DNA of 64,000 bases, taken from positions 1 to 64,000 of the forward strand of contig JAFWQE010000016.1 in assembly GCA_017509155.1 (NCBI GenBank), in the 5' to 3' direction. Positions 47,245-56,200 of the stretch are shown here, piece by piece. The notes beneath the pieces are model-generated. The model searched no databases. It was not told where the DNA came from and worked only from the letters and a program-made list of their open reading frames with translations. Numbering within the stretch: position 1 is the stretch's first letter; each line of letters opens with the position of its first letter. Source of the stretch: Prevotella sp. (lineage in GTDB: Bacteria; Bacteroidota; Bacteroidia; Bacteroidales; Bacteroidaceae). Both the position numbers and the translations under genes were made by a program.

Positions 47245-48411
47245 TTATCTGTTGTTGCGGTTTTTCTGAATGAGTTTCTTGATGGTCTCCACGCTGGCGG
47301 CGGTGAAGAGCCCGTCCTGCGGCGTGTTCATGCAGTAGTCCACGAGCCGGTCTATGGTACTGGTGGCCACATGCATGCGTGTGTCGGCCGAGGCATAGTA
47401 GATAAACACCTTGCCATCTTCATCGGCTATCCAGCCATTGGCGAAGGCCACGTTCATCACGTCGCCCAGATATTCGTCGCCTTCGGGCACCAGGAAGAAG
47501 CCGCCGGGCTGAGCTATCACGCGTGTGGGGTCGTCGAGGGCGGTCATATACATATATAATACGTAGCGCAGACCGTCGGCCGTGGCACGCACGCCGTGGG
47601 CAAGATGGAGCCATCCTTTCGGTGTCTTGATGGGATGTGGTCCCTCGCCATTCTTCACCTCGGTGATGGTGTGATAGTGACGCGCGTTGATGATTTTCTC
47701 TTCCTTCACCTCAGCGTGGGTGATGTCGTCAACCAGAGCCCAGCCAATTCCTCCGCCACTGCCAGTATCGATGAAGCCATCCTGCGGACGGGTGTAGAGG
47801 GCGTACTTACCATCGACGAATTCGGGATGGAGCACCACGTTGCGCTGCTGGCTCTTGGTCTTCAAGTCTGGCAGTCGCTCCCACGTCTTCAGGTCCTTGG
47901 TACGGGCGATGCCTGCGGTGGCGGTGGCAGCACTGAGGTTGCTGGGCTGTGAGTCGTCGTGGCGCTCGGCACAGAAGATACCATAGATCCAGCCGTCTTC
48001 GTGGCGTGTGATGCGCATGTCGTAGATGTTGGTGGCAGGCACCACGTCGTCGGGCATGGTGATAGGCTCGTCCCAGAACCGGAAGTTGTCAATGCCATTG
48101 GGGCTCTCTGCCACGGCGAAGAAGCTCTTGCGGTCGGCGCCTTCCACTCGCACTACGAGTACGTACTTGTCGCCCCACTTGATGGCGCCACTGTTCAGCG
48201 TGGCGTTCATCATGATGCGCTGCATCAGGTAGGGGTTGTCCTTCTCGCAGAAGTCGTAGCGCCACTCCAGCGGCGTGTGCTCTGCGGTCAGGATTGGAAA
48301 CTTATACTTGTCGTAGATGCCGTTGCCCCACTCCAGGGGTTCGTTCTTACGGGTCAGCAACTGCTCGTGATGCGCACGCAGTGCGGCCACTCTTTCTTTG
48401 AAATCACTCAT
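47245..48411 (-). CDS. 4-O-beta-D-mannosyl-D-glucose phosphorylase (GH130)
   Basis: Phosphorolyses mannosyl-glucose to mannose 1-phosphate and glucose in the cytoplasm. 388 residues, five-bladed propeller family GH130 subfamily 1. The proposed general acid Asp131 (NIYDMRITRHEDGW) stands at the same number as in the characterised B. fragilis enzyme; ARHYHTITEVKNGEGPHPIKTPKGWLHLAHG is the phosphate/substrate region. No signal peptide. The substrate is assigned from family and operon order. Confidence 0.93.
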   Translation of the reverse strand: MSDFKERVAALRAHHEQLLTRKNEPLEWGNGIYDKYKFPILTAEHTPLEWRYDFCEKDNPYLMQRIMMNATLNSGAIKWGDKYVLVVRVEGADRKSFFAVAESPNGIDNFRFWDEPITMPDDVVPATNIYDMRITRHEDGWIYGIFCAERHDDSQPSNLSAATATAGIARTKDLKTWERLPDLKTKSQQRNVVLHPEFVDGKYALYTRPQDGFIDTGSGGGIGWALVDDITHAEVKEEKIINARHYHTITEVKNGEGPHPIKTPKGWLHLAHGVRATADGLRYVLYMYMTALDDPTRVIAQPGGFFLVPEGDEYLGDVMNVAFANGWIADEDGKVFIYYASADTRMHVATSTIDRLVDYCMNTPQDGLFTAASVETIKKLIQKNRNNR

Positions 48412-48460
48412 ATATATATACGTTCGTTTTAATTTGTTTCTCTTCTTTTCTTTCAGTGTG

Positions 48461-49579
48461 TCATTGTATCTCTTTCAGGAACAGCGTCTTGCCGTCTGCA
48501 TGGAAGTCGCGGAAATAGGAAGCATCGGGCTTCGACGGTGCGGGTCCGAACCACTCGTCCTTGTAGTTGCGCCATGTGAGCAGATAGCTGATGGGGAAGT
48601 CCTTCACCGTGGGCAGCAGCGTCGATGTCCACCATGTGGGCTCGGTCATGTTCTTCATGCCACACTCGGTGAGGGCCGGAATGAGGTTGTGTTCCTTTGC
48701 CACCTGGCAGAGCACGGTGAGATTCTGCTTTCCGCGCTCTATGAATTGCTCTTTCTCTTCGGGTTTCCACTGATAGCCATCCAGACCGATCATGTCCACA
48801 CGGTCGTCGCCGGGGTAGCGGTCCAGCAGCCTTTCGGCGGTCAGAGAGTCTTGCATGCCGGGCGAATAAGACCACACGAGGTTGTCGAAACCGTCGGCCT
48901 TCAGCTTGTCCTGAAGCATGTTCCAGAGGGCTTTGTACTCTTCTACGGTACAGAGTTTCTCACCCCACCAGAACCAGGAACCCGAGTTCTCGTGCCAGGG
49001 ACGGAAGATGATGGGTATCTTCTGACCGTCGTCGGTGGTCAGCGTGGCCAGGAAATCGCTCACGCGCTGCATCCATGACTGGAACTTCTCGTGGCACTCG
49101 CCGCCGGGCAGTATCTTTTTCACCACGGCCGAGTCGGTGACATCCCAGGCCGTTCCCTCGGGGAACTTCTGCCCGGCCCATCCGCCGCCCTCGATGGTGG
49201 TGACGGGATTGCGCGGGTGCCAGCTCAGGGTGACGATGCCTCCACGACGATAGTGGTTCTTCACCTCCTCGGTCATGCGGGTGAAGGGCACGCTGTCGAG
49301 GTTCTTGCGGTCGCCCATCTCAATGCCGCCAAGGTCAAAGCCCATGATGGCCGGATAGTCGCCGCAGACGTTCTTCACGTCGCTCGAGTCGTTCTGATAC
49401 TCCCACGTGAGGCCATACATCGGGTCGTCCTGATGGCCATACATGATGCCTTTCTGCAGCAGGGTGTCAAGGCGGTCAATGAGCTGCTGGGCCGGTGTCT
49501 TCGCCGGTTCAGCAGGTTTCGTAGCCGAGCATGCAACCATTGATGCTGCCATCATAACCATTAACAAATTCTTTTTCAT
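48461..49579 (-). CDS. GH26 beta-mannanase lipoprotein
   Basis: 372 residues. A lipobox at Cys17 (SMVACSATKP) indicates an outer-membrane or periplasmic lipoprotein. The acid/base Glu197 is in FRPWHENSGSWFWWG and the nucleophile Glu305 in PALTECGMKN, both as in GH26. Related enzymes release mannobiose from mannan. It leads the core four-gene cluster with the phosphorylase, symporter and epimerase; a GC palindrome lies in the 129-bp gap upstream. Confidence 0.94.
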   Translation of the reverse strand: MKKNLLMVMMAASMVACSATKPAEPAKTPAQQLIDRLDTLLQKGIMYGHQDDPMYGLTWEYQNDSSDVKNVCGDYPAIMGFDLGGIEMGDRKNLDSVPFTRMTEEVKNHYRRGGIVTLSWHPRNPVTTIEGGGWAGQKFPEGTAWDVTDSAVVKKILPGGECHEKFQSWMQRVSDFLATLTTDDGQKIPIIFRPWHENSGSWFWWGEKLCTVEEYKALWNMLQDKLKADGFDNLVWSYSPGMQDSLTAERLLDRYPGDDRVDMIGLDGYQWKPEEKEQFIERGKQNLTVLCQVAKEHNLIPALTECGMKNMTEPTWWTSTLLPTVKDFPISYLLTWRNYKDEWFGPAPSKPDASYFRDFHADGKTLFLKEIQ

Positions 49580-49673
49580 TCTTCTTACTTATTTATTTTA
49601 TAGTTTTTTCTTTTCCCTACATCACTTTTCTTCCTCTCATTCCTACCGTTCCCCTTCTTCTTCCTTCTCTGAA

Positions 49674-49703
49674 CTCCCTCCCTTTGGGAGGGTTGGGGTG
49701 GGT
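49674..49703. repeat. GC-rich palindromic element between CE7 and GH26 genes
   Basis: CTCCCTCCCTTTGGGAGGG followed by TTGGGGTGGGT is of the same kind as the elements at 91 and 236. It lies 5 bp beyond the esterase stop. Confidence 0.65.
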
Positions 49704-49708
49704 CTCGC

Positions 49709-50992
49709 CTACTCTATGCCCAGCTTCTCACACAGCCACGCGTTCCACTCGTCCCACTGCTCCTGATACCAGAAGTGGGCAGTCTGCTGATACACGCTGA
49801 GCTTTTTCTCGGCTTTCAGTTCGTTGTAGGTGGCATAGGCTGTCGTGGGCGGCACCACATCGTCGTTGTAGCCAAACGAGATGTAGCCTGGACATGTGAT
49901 GCGACGAGCAAAATTGACACCATCGTAATAGCGCGACACTTCCACTTTCTTCATGTCTGGGTTCTTCTGCCCATAGAAATAATGTGGCCAACCGCAGGCA
50001 ATGCCCTTGAGCGATGCGGTGTGGTCGCAGAGCGCGGCATGCACGGCTCCATAGCACGTGACGCGTTTGTCGAGTGCCGCCGTGGCATACGACAGGAATC
50101 CTCCCTGGCTGCTGCCGGTCACGCCCAGGCCATTGTGGTTCCACTCGGGCAGCGTCTCGATGTAGTCGATGGCGCGGATGCAGCCCAGCACTACGCGGTA
50201 GTAGTAGTTGGTCTTCCGGTCGTTCATATTGAAGTCCCAGTAGCCGTCGAGGCCGCCCATCCGCAGGTCGTCGTACACCTGCTGAGGCATGGTGACGGGT
50301 ATTCCGTGAATGCCGATCTCCAGTGTTACACAGCCTTTCGATGCCAGCCACTTGTCGCCCTCGTAGGGACGGACGCCGGCACCGGGCACGCGCAGCAAGG
50401 CAGGATAGCGGCCGGGCTTGGTGGGGATGCACAGGATGGCGTAGGTGCGGCTGCCCCACCGTATGTTCTGGAAGCTCACTTCATAGACGTTCACCTCCTC
50501 GGTGCAACGCTCAGGAAGCAGGCGCCGTGTAGGCTGCAGCGGTGTCTGGCGGGCATCGCTGATGGCCTGGCTCCAGAACGAGTCGAAGTCCTGCGGATTC
50601 TCGGTCGTGGGCCGCAGCTGCTCGGGGCTGAAGGCGGCGGTGCACCAGGCGCTGTAGTCGCGGCCGTCCACATGGGCCGTCACCTTCAGCCGGTAGAAAC
50701 CTGCCTTCTTCATGGTGCCCGTCCAGCGCATTGTTCCGTCTTTCAATGTGATGCCCTGCTTCTTCACGTCGGGATACATCTCGGGACCGGCCTCGTAGTC
50801 CACCACGACATTGTCAATCAGCGTGCCCGAACGAAGCACGTTGACCACGAAATTGGCCTTCTCGCCCACCCGATAGTTCCAGTCTTTATGGTCGGGTGTC
50901 ACGGTTACAGTGATGTTGTTCCCCCGTATCTGAGCTTCTACGGGCAACAGGAAGACGCACAAGAAGAGTGCGCAGACGAGTTTTTTCATCAT
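49709..50992 (-). CDS. Secreted CE7-type acetyl esterase
   Basis: The start at 50992 (or 50989) gives a signal peptide (MMKKLVCALFLCVFLLPVEA) and 427 residues. An N-terminal beta domain (about 21-125) precedes the alpha/beta-hydrolase of the acetyl xylan esterase family. The nucleophile is Ser295 (VTGSSQGGFLS), with Asp377/378 (GYNDDVVPP) and His406 (QTAHFWYQ). Removing acetyl groups from acetylated mannan before the mannanases act is the likely job here; family members are broad. Confidence 0.9.
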   Translation of the reverse strand: MMKKLVCALFLCVFLLPVEAQIRGNNITVTVTPDHKDWNYRVGEKANFVVNVLRSGTLIDNVVVDYEAGPEMYPDVKKQGITLKDGTMRWTGTMKKAGFYRLKVTAHVDGRDYSAWCTAAFSPEQLRPTTENPQDFDSFWSQAISDARQTPLQPTRRLLPERCTEEVNVYEVSFQNIRWGSRTYAILCIPTKPGRYPALLRVPGAGVRPYEGDKWLASKGCVTLEIGIHGIPVTMPQQVYDDLRMGGLDGYWDFNMNDRKTNYYYRVVLGCIRAIDYIETLPEWNHNGLGVTGSSQGGFLSYATAALDKRVTCYGAVHAALCDHTASLKGIACGWPHYFYGQKNPDMKKVEVSRYYDGVNFARRITCPGYISFGYNDDVVPPTTAYATYNELKAEKKLSVYQQTAHFWYQEQWDEWNAWLCEKLGIE

Positions 50993-51028
50993 GAAGGTTT
51001 TCAATAATAGTAGGTTATGATTCGCATG

Positions 51029-51036
51029 CAAAATTA
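51029..51036 (-). promoter_or_regulatory. -7 box upstream of the CE7 gene
   Basis: TAATTTTG on the minus strand, 37 bp before the start codon. Only a weak TTG stands at the -33 position, so activation by a regulator is plausible. Confidence 0.55.
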
Positions 51037-51240
51037 ACACATTTCGGCCAATTCTTGCAATACTATTTTGTCATTTATCAACACTTTAGGGGCACAAGCC
51101 GTTAATAATGTTTAATTCTTTTTTGACGTTTCCGTCTGAGGCAGGTGATACGTGCCTTCGTCTGCGCTTCTATTGGTGATAGCATTCTTTTTTACAGTGT
51201 TTTATCACAGTACTCCTGCTCTGCAGCTCCCTTGGAGTTG

Positions 51241-51308
51241 TTCATTTTTTCTGCCAAATAAATTCACTTTTTCTGCCAAATAAAATAAATTCATTTGGCA
51301 GATTTTTT
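51241..51308. repeat. Three copies of TCTGCCAAAT, two direct and one inverted
   Basis: TTTTTCTGCCAAATAAA occurs twice (from 51246 and 51269). The second copy pairs with ATTTGGCAGA (51293-51302), followed by T7. It may be an operator for the esterase-led unit or a plus-strand terminator-like hairpin. The remainder of 51037-51343 shows no gene. Confidence 0.55.
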
Positions 51309-51343
51309 TATTGAAACTGCCAGGAAAACTAAACGAAGCAAAA

Positions 51344-51371
51344 ATGGCCGCTTCCTCACGGGAGCGGCCAT
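51344..51371 (-). terminator. Terminator of the 575-residue secreted protein gene
   Basis: ATGGCCGCT (51344-51352) pairs with AGCGGCCAT (51363-51371), with a T tract (TTTTGCTTCG) on the minus strand side. It separates the upstream secreted-protein genes from the esterase unit. Confidence 0.8.
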
Positions 51372-51414
51372 CATTAGTAAATAAAATTATAATTGAGTTA
51401 AATGAAATGGTTTG

Positions 51415-53142
51415 TTATTTCAAAACCATCTTCTTTCCGTTGTGAATGTACACGCCCTTCACGGGAACTGCTACGCGTACACCCTGCAATGTGTACCAAG
51501 CACCGTCGGCCTGCTCACTACCGATGGTCTCGATGGCTGTGGCCATAGAGGGAGAGGGATCTGCAGGAAGATTCGGCAGAATGTTCTCCTCATAGTACTC
51601 GTTGGTGCAAACACAAGCCTTCACGATGGTGAAGGTCACGCCAGCCGAACCCTGAATGACAATCTGATTGGTCTTGTTCTTGTACTCGTCCAGGTCGACA
51701 ACGGCATAGAGATGTGTACCGAAGCCACATGTGAGGTTGCTTGTATCGTCGCCACCGGTAGCACACTGCACGAACAGCTGCGCGAAACCAGGTTGCATCT
51801 CTCCTTCTACCTCATGCTGTGGAATATTGATAGCCGACAGTTCCACATAGACCTTGTCGAAATCAGAATAGTCCTTGCCACCAAGCCACCAGCCGCTGGC
51901 CGCGCCTTCACCCACGATGGTTCCGTCGAATGTCTGAGTGTTGTATTCACGATCGCCCCAGCCGTCAGTAGCGATTGCGGGATCAAGGTCTATACAAACA
52001 ATAGGCTCCCTGTAAATAGCATTAATTGCAAGCAATGTAACTTCTCCGCCAGCCTGATAGATAAAATCATTCAGATTAGCTTGAATATCCTCTGCCTTAT
52101 ACAGGTAGTTGATGCCTTCGGCTGTTGGCTCTTCAAGAGCAGGAGACAGATTAAGGTTTTCCCATCCCGAAGAAACGACCTGTTTCCATTGGGGAACACC
52201 TCTGAAAACAAACTCGATGTAGTTGCTTTGGCCAATCTCCGTTGTCGTATAGATCTCTTTCCAGTTGGCGCGTCCATCCTTATTGAATTCCAGTTCTCCA
52301 AACAACAAAGCATCGGCAGGTCCTTCTGTGCCCTCAACAAGGAGGACGTCTGTTATGGTAACGCCTGAACCTCCGATGAAGATTCCGTATTGCTTAAGAG
52401 CAGCCAAACCAGCTGTAGTAATGTTGACCACATACTCTTCATCACCATCAACGAATTGTCCTTTCACACTACCTGGCAGCATCTTACCCCAGTCATTGTA
52501 CAACATCATTTGATGTCCTGAAGTGAATTCAGCCAGTTTCACAATGATTTGGTCACCCACTTTAGCATTTGCGAACTTCGATGGGCTGATTCTTATGTTG
52601 TCATTCCAGCCTATTGCTGCGTTTCCATGCCATATCGCATTGGGATCAATCTCCTCTCCAGACTCTGCAATCTCGAGCTGAACTTTGGAAACGGTCGCGT
52701 CGACACCTTGAATGACCAAGCCATAGTTTTTCAGCTCATCAAGCATGGTAGTTGACACGGTTTGTTCTCCGGTTTTCTCACCATCATCATAAATATCTTC
52801 TGACACTTCAATCTCATTGGCATCTATAGTGATCGTGTAATCACCCTCTCCATTTGAAACAACGAGTGTATACAAGCTTCCCCAGCCAGCTCGGGCGGTC
52901 TTCAAAAGCAGTTGAGAACCATACTGCCAAGCTACAGGTTCTGGTTCAGGACTACAAGTAATAATGATTTTGTCGCCAGCTTTAACGTCTGCGAACTCCG
53001 ACTTGTTGATGGGAATGTTTGCGCTCCAATCCTCAGAAAACACACAAGGCTCTTCGCCTTCCCAAATGGTCGTGGTGGTTGACTGTGCACTCGCTGTCAA
53101 ACCTGCCAGCAATGCCAAGGCACTTAGTAATAATTTCTTCAT
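51415..53142 (-). CDS. Secreted multi-module protein, probable mannan-binding
   Basis: 575 residues, signal peptide MKKLLLSALALLAGLTASAQ. Three beta-sandwich-like modules are visible, each with a W-x-G/F-x-G opening and a G-D-x-I-I-V/T strand (EFADVKAGDKIIITCSPEPE, then KFANAKVGDQIIVKLAE) and aromatic side chains. A later domain at about 390-500 resembles another binding module. The end (LQGVRVAVPVKGVYIHNGKKMVLK) is the short sorting-like tail common in secreted Prevotella proteins. No catalytic motif. Carbohydrate binding is inferred from the fold pattern and locus. Terminators stand on both sides. Confidence 0.7.
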   Translation of the reverse strand: MKKLLLSALALLAGLTASAQSTTTTIWEGEEPCVFSEDWSANIPINKSEFADVKAGDKIIITCSPEPEPVAWQYGSQLLLKTARAGWGSLYTLVVSNGEGDYTITIDANEIEVSEDIYDDGEKTGEQTVSTTMLDELKNYGLVIQGVDATVSKVQLEIAESGEEIDPNAIWHGNAAIGWNDNIRISPSKFANAKVGDQIIVKLAEFTSGHQMMLYNDWGKMLPGSVKGQFVDGDEEYVVNITTAGLAALKQYGIFIGGSGVTITDVLLVEGTEGPADALLFGELEFNKDGRANWKEIYTTTEIGQSNYIEFVFRGVPQWKQVVSSGWENLNLSPALEEPTAEGINYLYKAEDIQANLNDFIYQAGGEVTLLAINAIYREPIVCIDLDPAIATDGWGDREYNTQTFDGTIVGEGAASGWWLGGKDYSDFDKVYVELSAINIPQHEVEGEMQPGFAQLFVQCATGGDDTSNLTCGFGTHLYAVVDLDEYKNKTNQIVIQGSAGVTFTIVKACVCTNEYYEENILPNLPADPSPSMATAIETIGSEQADGAWYTLQGVRVAVPVKGVYIHNGKKMVLK

Positions 53143-53199
53143 AAGATGTAGTTTTATTAAATGATTATTGATTGATAATTGATATTAAGAAAAAGGTAA

Positions 53200-53237
53200 G
53201 CACGTCTGGTATTGCATCGGGGCAATCCCAGACGTGC
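53200..53237 (-). terminator. Strong hairpin between the two module proteins
   Basis: GCACGTCTGG-T-ATTGC pairs with GCAAT-C-CCAGACGTGC, followed on the minus strand by CTTACCTTTTTC. It would reduce read-through from the upstream gene. Confidence 0.85.
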
Positions 53238-53246
53238 CTGTAGTTC

Positions 53247-54656
53247 TTACTTCATGAGATACTTCTTGCCGTTCTTGATGACGATGCCCTTGTAGGAGGC
53301 GTCGACCTTCTGTCCGGCCAGGTTGTAGAGGTCGCTGCTCTTCACGGCGTTGTCAGCCTGGATGGCCTCCACGGCGGTGTTGCTCTTCACCAGATAGATG
53401 CGCTTGATCACGATGTCGGCAGGAGCGGCAGTCTGAAGGACATACTGCTTGACCTTACCCTGCTTCAGTTCTGCATTAAGGTTGATAGAAGCCTCGGTCA
53501 CTCCGGCAACGGTGTAGTTGGTCTCGTTCACGTCGCCATCGGGACCAGCATACTGCACAAAGGGCTGCACGTCGACGGTGGTGGGTTCAGCGAACTCATA
53601 CACCAGCTTGTCGTAGGCCGACCAGTCGCCTTCGCCGAGCCACTTGGACAGTCCGCCCCACGTAGCGGCATGGAAGGTGATGGTTCCGTCGGCATTGTAG
53701 TCAACGCTCTCTGCGCCATTCCATGTACTGAAGTCCTTCAGGGGAATCTCTACAACATCGGTTTCCACGGGCTCCACGCCCTCAACGAACTCCCAGTCGA
53801 GCACTTTCACGGCCATGCCCTGCACACGCAGTCCGCCAAAGGTGTTGATCTTCTCGGCATCCTCGGCACTCAAAGTAAATGTGAAGTTGTTGTCGGGAGT
53901 CAGCGGAGACATGCTAAGGTCGTTCCATTTCTCGTTGTCCTTCATCAGGATCTGCGGTCCCCACTGCCATGTGGCAGCATCGCCCGTAGCGCTGTAGGCC
54001 TCTGCGGTGAACTTAAACTGGTCGCCGGCCTTCACACCGGTCTTCTTGATGAGGAAGTTATCGTCCCATCCATCGAAGATGAAGGGCACAGTCTTCGTCT
54101 TGGTGTCGTCGATGACAAGGTGACCCTTCTCTGTGGTGAGGAAGCCAAATACGTCGGCCTCGGCCTCAGTAATGGTCATGGTGTACTTCTGGAAGTAGGC
54201 ATTACCGTCGGAACCTGTCACGTCGGCATTCACCACAATGCTGGTTCCGTTGCGTGTCACGTCGAGCTTCACATAGGCACCATCCATGATGGCTTTGAAG
54301 TTGTCCCAGTTCCAGTTGCTCTCACGACCGTTCTCGTTGTAGCAGGCGCCCCATCCGAAGTTGTCGGCACGCACGGCAAAGAACTCTGCATAACCCTCTG
54401 CATAGCCGTCAAGGTTGGGGTCAGCAGTGTGGCCGGCCTTGTTGGCAAGCACAAATACGAAATTGTGCCAGTTCTCGCCTTTGCTCGAGTAGTTGGTGAA
54501 CTCCACGTGAAGGTTCGACTCCTTCTGGATGGTGTAATAGTCCGAGAAGGCTGTCCACCAGCCTGCAGTGTTGTCCTCCGAACCCACTGTGGTGGTCTGT
54601 GCGCTGGCCCCGAGCGTCATCAGGGCTGCAGCGATCAAAGTAAAAATTTTCTTCAT
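53247..54656 (-). CDS. Secreted multi-module protein, related to the downstream neighbour
   Basis: The start at 54656 gives signal peptide MKKIFTLIAAALMTLGASAQ and 469 residues. A first domain (about 20-180) has a lectin-like strand pattern (NLHVEFTNYSSKGENWHNFVFVLAN). The second (about 190-320) holds GWDDNFLIKKTGVKAGDQFKFTAEA and WQWGPQILMKDNEKW, which match the modules of the 575-residue neighbour (WNDNIRISPSKFANAKVGDQ and WQYGSQLLLK). The tail DLYNLAGQKVDASYKGIVIKNGKKYLMK is the usual secretion-linked end. Probably a mannan-binding surface protein; no catalytic residues seen. Confidence 0.7.
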   Translation of the reverse strand: MKKIFTLIAAALMTLGASAQTTTVGSEDNTAGWWTAFSDYYTIQKESNLHVEFTNYSSKGENWHNFVFVLANKAGHTADPNLDGYAEGYAEFFAVRADNFGWGACYNENGRESNWNWDNFKAIMDGAYVKLDVTRNGTSIVVNADVTGSDGNAYFQKYTMTITEAEADVFGFLTTEKGHLVIDDTKTKTVPFIFDGWDDNFLIKKTGVKAGDQFKFTAEAYSATGDAATWQWGPQILMKDNEKWNDLSMSPLTPDNNFTFTLSAEDAEKINTFGGLRVQGMAVKVLDWEFVEGVEPVETDVVEIPLKDFSTWNGAESVDYNADGTITFHAATWGGLSKWLGEGDWSAYDKLVYEFAEPTTVDVQPFVQYAGPDGDVNETNYTVAGVTEASINLNAELKQGKVKQYVLQTAAPADIVIKRIYLVKSNTAVEAIQADNAVKSSDLYNLAGQKVDASYKGIVIKNGKKYLMK

Positions 54657-54693
54657 AAGCAGTATAATAATTAATGTGAATAAAATAGTTGTC

Positions 54694-56007
54694 TCATTTT
54701 CCGGCCTGCTTGATGCGCTCCACCTGCTGGCGGATAACATCGATGGTAGACTTGTCGGAGAAGAACACCGAGTTGAGTCCCTGTGCCTCCTGAGCGGGGT
54801 CGCCGGTATAGTCGTCGCCTACGCGCCACTGCTCGTTCTTCGGGTTTGCCCTGCCGCCCCATCCCCAGAAGTTGCAGCCGGCGAACTGTCCGCCCTGCAG
54901 GGCATTGTCTACCACAAGACTGAAGACGAAGCGATAGAAATCGTCGCGGACTGTGGTGGTACTTTCCTGCGAGAACGAGAAGCCATCGCGGGGGAAGCCG
55001 AACTCTTCAAGCACCAACGGCTTGCGCAGCTTGGCGCTCAACACGAGATGTTCGTCGATGTATTCCTTCGTATTCGTACACGCATTGGGCAGTTCTTTGC
55101 GAAGCGTGCGCTGATGAACCCAGCTCCAGTTGTAGGGCCACAGGTGAATGTTCATGTAGTCGATGTTGGCATCGGAACAGATTTGTTCGTAAAGCCCCAT
55201 GTCTTCCTCGCAGCCCCACTTGCCTTCTGAGCCGATGGATATCAGATGGTTAGGATCGAGCGAGCGGATGAGCGCCGATGCCTCTGCCAACCACTGGGCG
55301 AAAGGCTGTTTGGCCTCGTTGCTGAACGCACGCGGCTCGTTGCCTATCTGCCACGACATGATGGCAGGGTCTTCAGAATAGCGCTTACCGGTATAGCGGT
55401 TGGTGCGGCCTATCACATCGCGCACATATTGATAAAACAGTTCATGAGCCCTTTTGTTGCTGGCGAACTTGCTGACAAATTGCATAAACGGCCAGTAGCC
55501 GGCTTCATTGGGCCGCGGAGCTACTCCTGCGCCTGCATGTTCCAGATAGAACCCATAGCCACCACTCCACTCCCAAGAGTTGTTCAGATAGAGCACAGCC
55601 ACCATCTGGCGCTTACCCATCTCCATGAGCAGATAGTCGAGACCTGCAAAGATAGTATCGTTATACACACCCGGCGCGACCTGAAGTGTCGGCTCCACTT
55701 TCGTGGTCACTCCCCGCTCGCCGTCGCTACCCACAAGGATGCGCAGATTGTCAATACCCATGGCCTTGAGGTCGTCGAGTTCCTGACAAAGACGCTCACG
55801 GTTGCCACCCTGCCCCTCACTTCCAAGAATGGCCCCATACCAGAAGTTGGTGCCTACATAATAGTATGGCTTGCCATCCCTGACGAAATGGCCATCAACC
55901 ACCTCAACCAAACCGGCAGGTCTAGAGGGCTTTTTCTTGTTCGACTTGGCATCGGTTGCTGCTATACCAATCATGATAAACAGGACAACGAGCAGGCTTT
56001 TATTCAT
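54694..56007 (-). CDS. GH5 (subfamily 7-like) endo-beta-1,4-mannanase
   Basis: 437 residues with an N-terminal signal sequence (MNKSLLVVLFIMIGIAATDA). The acid/base Glu224 is in SWQIGNEPRAF and the nucleophile Glu335 in LVLEEFGFPRDG; GTNFWYGAILGSEG and the WGWGGRANP segment near the end match GH5_7 mannanases. First gene of the mannan locus, 37 bp before the next. With GH26 it would give the cell two mannanases of different families, one soluble or periplasmic and one lipid-anchored. Confidence 0.92.
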   Translation of the reverse strand: MNKSLLVVLFIMIGIAATDAKSNKKKPSRPAGLVEVVDGHFVRDGKPYYYVGTNFWYGAILGSEGQGGNRERLCQELDDLKAMGIDNLRILVGSDGERGVTTKVEPTLQVAPGVYNDTIFAGLDYLLMEMGKRQMVAVLYLNNSWEWSGGYGFYLEHAGAGVAPRPNEAGYWPFMQFVSKFASNKRAHELFYQYVRDVIGRTNRYTGKRYSEDPAIMSWQIGNEPRAFSNEAKQPFAQWLAEASALIRSLDPNHLISIGSEGKWGCEEDMGLYEQICSDANIDYMNIHLWPYNWSWVHQRTLRKELPNACTNTKEYIDEHLVLSAKLRKPLVLEEFGFPRDGFSFSQESTTTVRDDFYRFVFSLVVDNALQGGQFAGCNFWGWGGRANPKNEQWRVGDDYTGDPAQEAQGLNSVFFSDKSTIDVIRQQVERIKQAGK

Positions 56008-56050
56008 TGAGAGCTGGTTTTAGGTTTTCATTTAACACGATTACGTCTGC

Positions 56051-56058
56051 AAAATTAC
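56051..56058 (-). promoter_or_regulatory. -7 box upstream of the GH5 mannanase gene
   Basis: TAATTTTG on the minus strand, 43 bp before the start codon; a TTTG stands 12 bp further upstream, closer than normal. Confidence 0.55.
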
Positions 56059-56200
56059 ACTTTTTTAGGCAAAAGACATGATACTTTTTTGACGATAATC
56101 AATACTTTTCACGATCTAAAAGAAAAAGTTTGGTTAAAAAAAACAAATTGCCACTCGTTCATACTTATTGAGACACTTGCAAACCACTTTTGCGGTAGTT

